In this document: positions 49,901-54,188 of the stretch, in pieces
Layout of the letters: the number at the start of each line of letters is the position of its first letter
Position numbering within the stretch: position 1 is the first letter of the stretch
NCBI GenBank assembly: GCA_900320465.1
Contig: ONSQ01000017.1
Coordinates: forward strand, 1-54,188
Reading direction: 5' to 3'
Length of the DNA: 54,188 bases
DNA from: an uncultured Eubacteriales bacterium
Lineage (GTDB): Bacteria > Bacillota > Clostridia > Oscillospirales > Oscillospiraceae
The notes under the pieces: generated by a model
Told to the model about the DNA's origin: nothing
What the model saw: the letters and a program-made list of their open reading frames with translations, nothing else
Database searches by the model: none
Program-made: the position numbers and the translations under genes

Positions 49901-52900
49901 TGGCGTTTCAGCTGGCTGGAGGACGATCTGTACCGGCTGACCACCACGGTGGACGGCAGCACCCGTTACCTGCGTCTGGGCGCCGACGGGCTGAGCCTGG
50001 TGTCCGAGCCGGACGAGGCCTGCACGATCCAGATCATTCCCGGCAGCGGTGACCACGCGGGCGACATCTGCCTCAAGAACGGCAGCACCACGCTGACCTA
50101 TACCGGCAGCGTGGACACCGGCTTTGCCGTCAACGGCAGTGCCGGGACCGAGTGGCTGAAGCTGGTCACCCTCTCCGAGCTGTCCGAGGATTACTTCATG
50201 ACCTACTCGGCCAGCAAGGTGAGCGTCTCCGACCCGGGCATCACGGACGGCAGCAGCCTGATCGTCTACACCCGCGCCTGGAACGACACCACCAAGAAAT
50301 ACGAATTCTACGCCATCGACCACGACGGCAGTCTGATTCCCTGCTTTGAGAACGGCGACGCCATCCAGTGGGTGGGCAACCGTATCAACTCGCTTCTGTG
50401 GAATTTCGTGGAATACCGGGACGAAACCACCGGCGAGCCCACGTATTACTACGAGCTCTACAACCCCTATTCCGACAAGTATCTGGCCCCGCAGCTCACC
50501 GGCAGCCAGCTTGTCAGCCCAAACACCCTGGGCATCAACCTCAACGGCCGCCGCAACGGCTACTATTACACCTCGATCCTCGGCTGGGACACCGCCGCGT
50601 ACCAGTATGCCGGCCTCAAGGTCGAGGACGGGCGGATCGTTCCCTGCCCCATCGGCGATGCGGAGGACTTCTACTTCGCCATCATGCAGGATCTGCAGGT
50701 CGACGATCAGCTGACCGAGGTGCCCACGGTGGACCACACCCAGTACGGCATCACCATGAAGGTGATCGACTTCAGATCACGCGATGAGCTGAGCGACTTC
50801 CTGGGCAGCGACGCTGGCGGCGCAGTTTACTACACCGTGCCGAACCTGCTGTCCAACAGTCTGGGCCCCGACGGCTATCCCATGGCCCATGGCGGCTCGC
50901 TGGGAACGCTATTTGCCGGCGCGCGGGAGGTCAACCACCTCTTTATCGCCAGCACCTACAGCGGCAGCGGCTATTATGAGTTCGACAGTACCCAGAACTT
51001 CGCCAGCTTACAGTCCAACAACAACTTCAAGGTCTATAAGGAGCTGGGCACCTATGACTCGGGCGGCAACAAGCCGACGCTCAAGCACGGCCAGTTCTTC
51101 CCCTTCAATGACCTGAAGGCCGGGCTCTTTGCCTCCGTCAATGGCAAGAACCAGTACACGGCGACCGCAAGCCCGCTGCCGGCCAATGACCCGCGCCGGG
51201 ACGAGCGGCTGTATCTGATCCAGAACGTCAACACCCAGTTCGGCGTGGAGATCGAGGCAACCTTCACCCAGACCCCCAACGGGCTGGACGCCTGGGGCCA
51301 CGACATCATCTACCAGTTCACGGGCGACGACGACTTCTGGCTCTACGTCAACGGCGAGCTGGTCATCGACCTGGGCGGCATCCACAGCGCCCTGCCCGGA
51401 TCGGTCAACTTCAGCACCGGCGACGTGTACGTCAACGGTGTGCACAGCACGCTCAAGGACATTTATTACAACAACGCCATCGCCCGCGGCGAGTCCGCGT
51501 CCGACGCCCAGGCCTATGTGGACGATCTGTTCGTCCAGAACAGCGAGGGCAACTGGATTTTCAAAGAGTATTCCACCAACACGATGCGCCTGTTCTTCAT
51601 GGAGCGAGGCGCCGGCGCGTCAAACCTGTATATGCGCTTCAACCTGGCCTCCGTCAAGCCCGGCACCGTGGAGCTGAGCAAGGAGCTCTCCGGTGTGGAC
51701 GATTCGGAGTCGGTGCTGGCCCAGTTCCCGTACCAGGTCTGGTACACCACCGACGAGCACCCCGAGGGCCTGCTGCTGGCAGACACCAACAAGGTCACGT
51801 TCAAGGACACGATCACAAGGGTGCCCTACAAACCGACGATTGAGATCGACGGTCACACGTATGACAGCGTCTTTCTGCTGCGCCCCGGCGAGATCGCCAC
51901 GATCGAGCTGCCGGAGGACACGGTCAACTACAAGATCGTGGAGTGCGGCGTGAACGAGAACGTGTACAGCCATGTGTACGTCAACGGCGCCGAGGTGACA
52001 GGCCAGGGCACGGACGGCCGCAAGGATTACGCCATCCCCTATGCCTCCACCGCCTCGCGGGCCCGCGTGGCCTACGTCAACCAGGTCAATCCGGAAGCCC
52101 TGCGCACGCTGAGCATCACCAAGGAGCTGTTCAACGAGTCCGGCGAAACCGAGCTGCGTACAGACAACGCAACCTTCAACTTCCGTCTGTACTTCGGCAC
52201 CGAGTTTGATTCCACCCTGACGCTGGCCAACATGTACACCTACCACGTCAAGGACCAGAACGGCAATTACTGCACATGGAACGCCTCCCTTGGCCGCTTC
52301 GAGTCCATCGGCGTCGGCAACTACGGCGATCTGACCGATACGCAGAAAGCAGCCGCCAGCTTTACTACCTCGATGAACGGCTCAGTGGGCTCGATCCCGC
52401 CTTTCTACACCGTGGAAGTGCGCGAACTGCTGGCCGGCACCAACTACAAGGTGGAGGAGCGCGCCAACGAGATCCCGGACGGCTATTCGCTGCAGAAGTA
52501 CGTACACAACGATGTTGACTGCGGTGAGACGCCGCCGCAGGGTGAGATCGTGATCGGCCAGGACGCGGATGTGGCAGTCCGCAACCTGCGCGGCTGGGGC
52601 CTGCGCGTCTATAAGCAGTGGTCCGACCAGGACTACATGGCCGCGCGCGGCGACGCCTATTTCGCCGTCTTCACCCGCGAGAATGACACGCTGAACCTGG
52701 TCGAGGGCAGCATGCGGCGCCTGCGGATGAACGAGAGCACCCTCTACTGGTACTTCCAGCGGCTCAAGGAGAACGTTGCCTTTACAGATTATCAGATCCG
52801 CGAGGTGACGCCCGTCAATCCCGAGACGGATGCCGATGGCGTCGTGACGGCGGACAGCTACACGATCCTGGAGGATACCGACGAGATCGAGATCAACGGC

Positions 52901-53935
52901 CGCCAGAAGGGCGAGAGCGAAAGCTCTCTCTTCCGCTACACGGTGCTCTACACCCAGGGCGAGATCCAGAATGATTCCAACGTCCGTGTGGACACGATCA
53001 CCAACAACCGTCCCGGCATCGAGCTGAGAAAGCAGCTCTGGAACGGCACGCCGCTTCCCGGAGCCGCCTTTACGCTCCACGACAGCGACGGCAACCTGAT
53101 CGGCAGCTTCACCTCGGACAGCACAGGCCTCATCACCGTCGCGTTCCTGCGCGACGATGTGGACTACACCCTCACCGAGACCGCCACCCCCCAGACCATC
53201 CACGGACTGGAAGCGCCGATGACCATCCGTCTGAGCGGCGGCGCGGTCACCGTCAGCGGTGTGGACGCCGAGAACTACATCCTGAATCAGGGTGCGGGCC
53301 AGACGCCCACGCTGATCATCCGCAACCGGCCCTTTACGCTGACAGCCCTCAAGCAGGGCGTCCGGCACGACGGGACCACCGAGCTGCTTGCAGGCGTCCA
53401 TTTTGCCCTGCACCGCGAGGTAACGATCGGCGGTATCGTGACCATGGACTTCAACCCCATGCCGGGCTATGAGGACCTGGTCACCGACAGCGGCGGCGTG
53501 ATCCCGCTTGTGACCCAGAGCCTGCCCGTCGGCAGCTACTATTTGAAGGAGACCTCTCAGCCGGAAGGCTATGAGAGCATTTCCGCCCCCATCCGCTTTA
53601 CGATCAGTGCCAGCGGCGCGCTCACGCTCAGCCGGACACAGTCCGCCGAGCTGCAGACCACGATCGCAGCGGACGGAACCCTGCAGTACACGCTTGTCGT
53701 GAAAAACATCCAGGTGCTCCCCGCACCGACCGGCATCACCGCCTTCCTGCAGCCCTTCGCGATGCTCTTCGCTTTTGGCCTGGGGCTTGCGCTGATGCAG
53801 CTTTTCCGGCGCCGCCGGCGGGGCCTTGCTGCCGGTGCGTCGGCCGAGGCAGATGCGCTGCACGCGCAGACGCCGCCCGGCACGGAAGGGCCGCCCGGGG
53901 ACACCCAGACGAGCGCCCCGCCCGGGGCAGAATAG
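46994..53935 (+). CDS. Giant cell-surface protein with fibro-slime and Cna-B-type domains
   Basis: A 2313-residue exported protein. The signal peptide covers about 1-36, with cleavage after AYA. Two Pro/Thr/Glu/Ala-rich low-complexity stretches (about 40-122 and 255-332, ETPAPA-type repeats) flank a small beta domain. Long beta-rich parts follow; a fibro-slime/PA14-like domain (about 1416-1555) contains FTGDDDFWLYVNGELVIDLG. Several Cna-B/SpaA-like domains (about 1560-2235) include LRKQLWNGTPLPGAAFTLHD and GSYYLKETSQPEGYESI. LPAPTG (2242-2247), a hydrophobic helix and RRRRRG resemble a sortase signal, but a 40-residue tail follows. Probably a wall- or membrane-anchored adhesin. The start follows AAAGGTGG; the second ATG (46997) is equally possible. 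Confidence 0.9.
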   Translation: MMKKFKRFLALLLVLVLFLGDLGPADFMMLSAYADDESTEIAVTETPAPAVTETPAPAEEPASTEEPAPVVPGETEAPAQTAEPETPEASAAPVTDGETTAESGETPAPSAAPAAAESADTKPARRVSDEIKLDAATTLTIEGVLPAQPLFRLSPSLYQFKQPDAGKEALYRLDLWVFDGASVFSSQGSYILTLKGESVRKRIEDGSFRNLRLVYDAQHHEASLLRTDKDSISFTVTKLELFVLYLYDAEAAAAALAEAPAETQVPAETPAPAVTEAPAETEAPVETEAPAETQAPVETQAPVETETPDEAPDDTASEETEPTEGDELAQTPDESAEKNPDDPGAMRLQARGGNKTAPFLAEFDGSYAAASFTGSYRTNKGAPKVDTRQIDAGELYSVLDAWSAEELNNQTELSVSVAIHSLPLLSEGESLALYSLKNGALESVLLENPALGDEVTLALSRKGENGVALVKRAEADAEGNALQRFVPDDALFANDELYLTGKMPKNAVVVATPVQARINGLTVLAAYDITIYANAQQQAKDHPWQPAGDKVQVHLQDEALREQSAVKVFHLADEAQEAEYVATVPVSGDGSVSFEAEGFSTYIFATLTTEIEASDGNTYRVSVSYDETAGIPADAVLAVSEISSEDAGYETYLRGAEEALTLDTLGYTRLFDITITDASDPAISYQPLTEVAVSISLLNGCAPAQDFSVVHFHDGAQVLDAVTDGSTVSFMSDGFSAYAIVSGPTPGGTGWMTLQTMADFDAHAAAGVYPGHSLGFYFRNFNFRIDSSRTGITKTKPAQTYPSSEASLYYFEKVEGTTNQYYAWCYSDGGVKQYVRHTGKSLMLTETESERTAFTVSATGGGQFTLADGGFYWNMQGGVNGNSFAAYDNGGDANSKITFWYKEPVTDEPYGLNGKTYGLMSYSGGVAGKALMSESSAAGTLNALSLTVLTRLNDRTDTLFVPDSSDISLWRFSWLEDDLYRLTTTVDGSTRYLRLGADGLSLVSEPDEACTIQIIPGSGDHAGDICLKNGSTTLTYTGSVDTGFAVNGSAGTEWLKLVTLSELSEDYFMTYSASKVSVSDPGITDGSSLIVYTRAWNDTTKKYEFYAIDHDGSLIPCFENGDAIQWVGNRINSLLWNFVEYRDETTGEPTYYYELYNPYSDKYLAPQLTGSQLVSPNTLGINLNGRRNGYYYTSILGWDTAAYQYAGLKVEDGRIVPCPIGDAEDFYFAIMQDLQVDDQLTEVPTVDHTQYGITMKVIDFRSRDELSDFLGSDAGGAVYYTVPNLLSNSLGPDGYPMAHGGSLGTLFAGAREVNHLFIASTYSGSGYYEFDSTQNFASLQSNNNFKVYKELGTYDSGGNKPTLKHGQFFPFNDLKAGLFASVNGKNQYTATASPLPANDPRRDERLYLIQNVNTQFGVEIEATFTQTPNGLDAWGHDIIYQFTGDDDFWLYVNGELVIDLGGIHSALPGSVNFSTGDVYVNGVHSTLKDIYYNNAIARGESASDAQAYVDDLFVQNSEGNWIFKEYSTNTMRLFFMERGAGASNLYMRFNLASVKPGTVELSKELSGVDDSESVLAQFPYQVWYTTDEHPEGLLLADTNKVTFKDTITRVPYKPTIEIDGHTYDSVFLLRPGEIATIELPEDTVNYKIVECGVNENVYSHVYVNGAEVTGQGTDGRKDYAIPYASTASRARVAYVNQVNPEALRTLSITKELFNESGETELRTDNATFNFRLYFGTEFDSTLTLANMYTYHVKDQNGNYCTWNASLGRFESIGVGNYGDLTDTQKAAASFTTSMNGSVGSIPPFYTVEVRELLAGTNYKVEERANEIPDGYSLQKYVHNDVDCGETPPQGEIVIGQDADVAVRNLRGWGLRVYKQWSDQDYMAARGDAYFAVFTRENDTLNLVEGSMRRLRMNESTLYWYFQRLKENVAFTDYQIREVTPVNPETDADGVVTADSYTILEDTDEIEINGRQKGESESSLFRYTVLYTQGEIQNDSNVRVDTITNNRPGIELRKQLWNGTPLPGAAFTLHDSDGNLIGSFTSDSTGLITVAFLRDDVDYTLTETATPQTIHGLEAPMTIRLSGGAVTVSGVDAENYILNQGAGQTPTLIIRNRPFTLTALKQGVRHDGTTELLAGVHFALHREVTIGGIVTMDFNPMPGYEDLVTDSGGVIPLVTQSLPVGSYYLKETSQPEGYESISAPIRFTISASGALTLSRTQSAELQTTIAADGTLQYTLVVKNIQVLPAPTGITAFLQPFAMLFAFGLGLALMQLFRRRRRGLAAGASAEADALHAQTPPGTEGPPGDTQTSAPPGAE

Positions 53936-53941
53936 GGGGGG

Positions 53942-54018
53942 CGTCAAGAAAAAAATATGTTTTTTCGCACGAAACAGCGCTTTATTGACGGCTTTCTTGA
54001 CGCCGCACCCTGTATACT
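53942..54018 (+). promoter_or_regulatory. Promoter module, copy B
   Basis: CGTCAA (53942-53947), TTGACG (53985-53990), six bases, TTGACG (53997-54002), ten bases, TATACT (54013-54018). It starts seven bases after the surface protein stop codon. A transcript from it would be short before copy C, about 115 bases on. Confidence 0.7.
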
Positions 54019-54051
54019 GCAAACAGAAACAAACCCAAGCCCCCCGCGGTA

Positions 54052-54090
54052 AAGCGGAGTCAAAGAAAAAACAAAAAACTCCGCACAAAA
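54052..54090 (+). repeat. Inverted repeat between promoter copies B and C
   Basis: GCGGAGT (54054-54060 region) and ACTCCGC (54078-54084 region) are complements around a purine-rich A tract. It could form a hairpin in a transcript from copy B; no T tract follows, so termination is doubtful. Confidence 0.45.
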
Positions 54091-54133
54091 GTTCGTTTAT
54101 TGATGATTTTGTTGACGGGCCCGGCGCTATACT
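54058..54133 (+). promoter_or_regulatory. Promoter module, copy C
   Basis: AGTCAA (54058-54063), TTGATG (54100-54105), six bases, TTGACG (54112-54117), ten bases, TATACT (54128-54133). The purine-rich sequence GGAGAGGA near 54160 could be the ribosome site of a gene that begins just beyond the window. Confidence 0.68.
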
Positions 54134-54188
54134 GAACGCGTAAACAGCGACGGAGTCCCGGAGAGGATTCAAAAAAAGAAGAAAAAAG

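Overview
The window reads as chromosomal DNA of a GC-rich Firmicute, most likely a gut anaerobe of the Clostridia (Oscillospiraceae-like). The evidence is RNase Y, an IreB-family protein, a GdpP-type c-di-AMP phosphodiesterase, a T-box leader in front of pheST, a BlaI/BlaR1 pair, a small 2[4Fe-4S] ferredoxin, Cna-B/fibro-slime surface protein architecture and sigma-A promoters of the TTGACA-N17-TATAAT type. This is inference from gene content; no rRNA or other taxonomic marker is present. I see no tRNA, rRNA, CRISPR array, integrase or transposase.

Layout. 1-4.1 kb: a tRNA methyltransferase and a NUDIX hydrolase, a ferredoxin, and divergently a ClpC-type unfoldase without its middle domain. 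4.1-5.8 kb: RNase Y. 5.8-6.2 kb: a non-coding patch of palindromic repeats. 6.2-9.9 kb: GNAT, GntR regulator, DegV, a membrane-anchored XRE regulator and an orphan protein. 10.0-12.0 kb: an autoregulated PadR / DUF1700 / DUF4097 operon. 12.0-15.7 kb: a broken aminotransferase gene, a metallo-beta-lactamase-fold protein with an altered metal motif, and an overlapping DUF4037/TPR pair. 15.8-18.4 kb: a YyaL-type protein lacking its thioredoxin domain and a secreted LysM protein. 18.4-21.1 kb: divergent LysR / sodium-solute symporter. 21.1-25.3 kb: MarR regulator plus a heterodimeric ABC exporter. 25.4-26.8 kb: a twice-frameshifted membrane protein gene and a lipoprotein. 26.8-31.3 kb: T-box, pheS, pheT (with an extra inserted domain), IreB. 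31.4-38.6 kb: an RlmI-type methyltransferase, a BlaR1-type sensor protease fused to two beta-helix modules with its BlaI repressor, a cupin/LUD pair, and a sugar-nucleotidyltransferase. 38.6-46.5 kb: a core operon gdpP-rplI-dnaB-tilS-hpt-ftsH. 46.5-54.2 kb: a 2313-residue surface protein flanked by three copies of a distinctive promoter module.

The points most worth following are: (1) the three promoter modules around the giant surface protein, each with CGTCAA, then TTGACG, then TTGACG, then a TATACT-like -10 at fixed distances; (2) the BlaR1 sensor whose outer domain is a duplicated parallel beta-helix instead of a penicillin-binding domain, with BlaI-type operators in front; (3) PheT with a second OB/EMAP-like segment inserted in its tRNA-binding domain; and (4) several genes with internal deletions or frameshifts (aminotransferase, membrane protein, nucleotidyltransferase) that should be checked against reads and close relatives.
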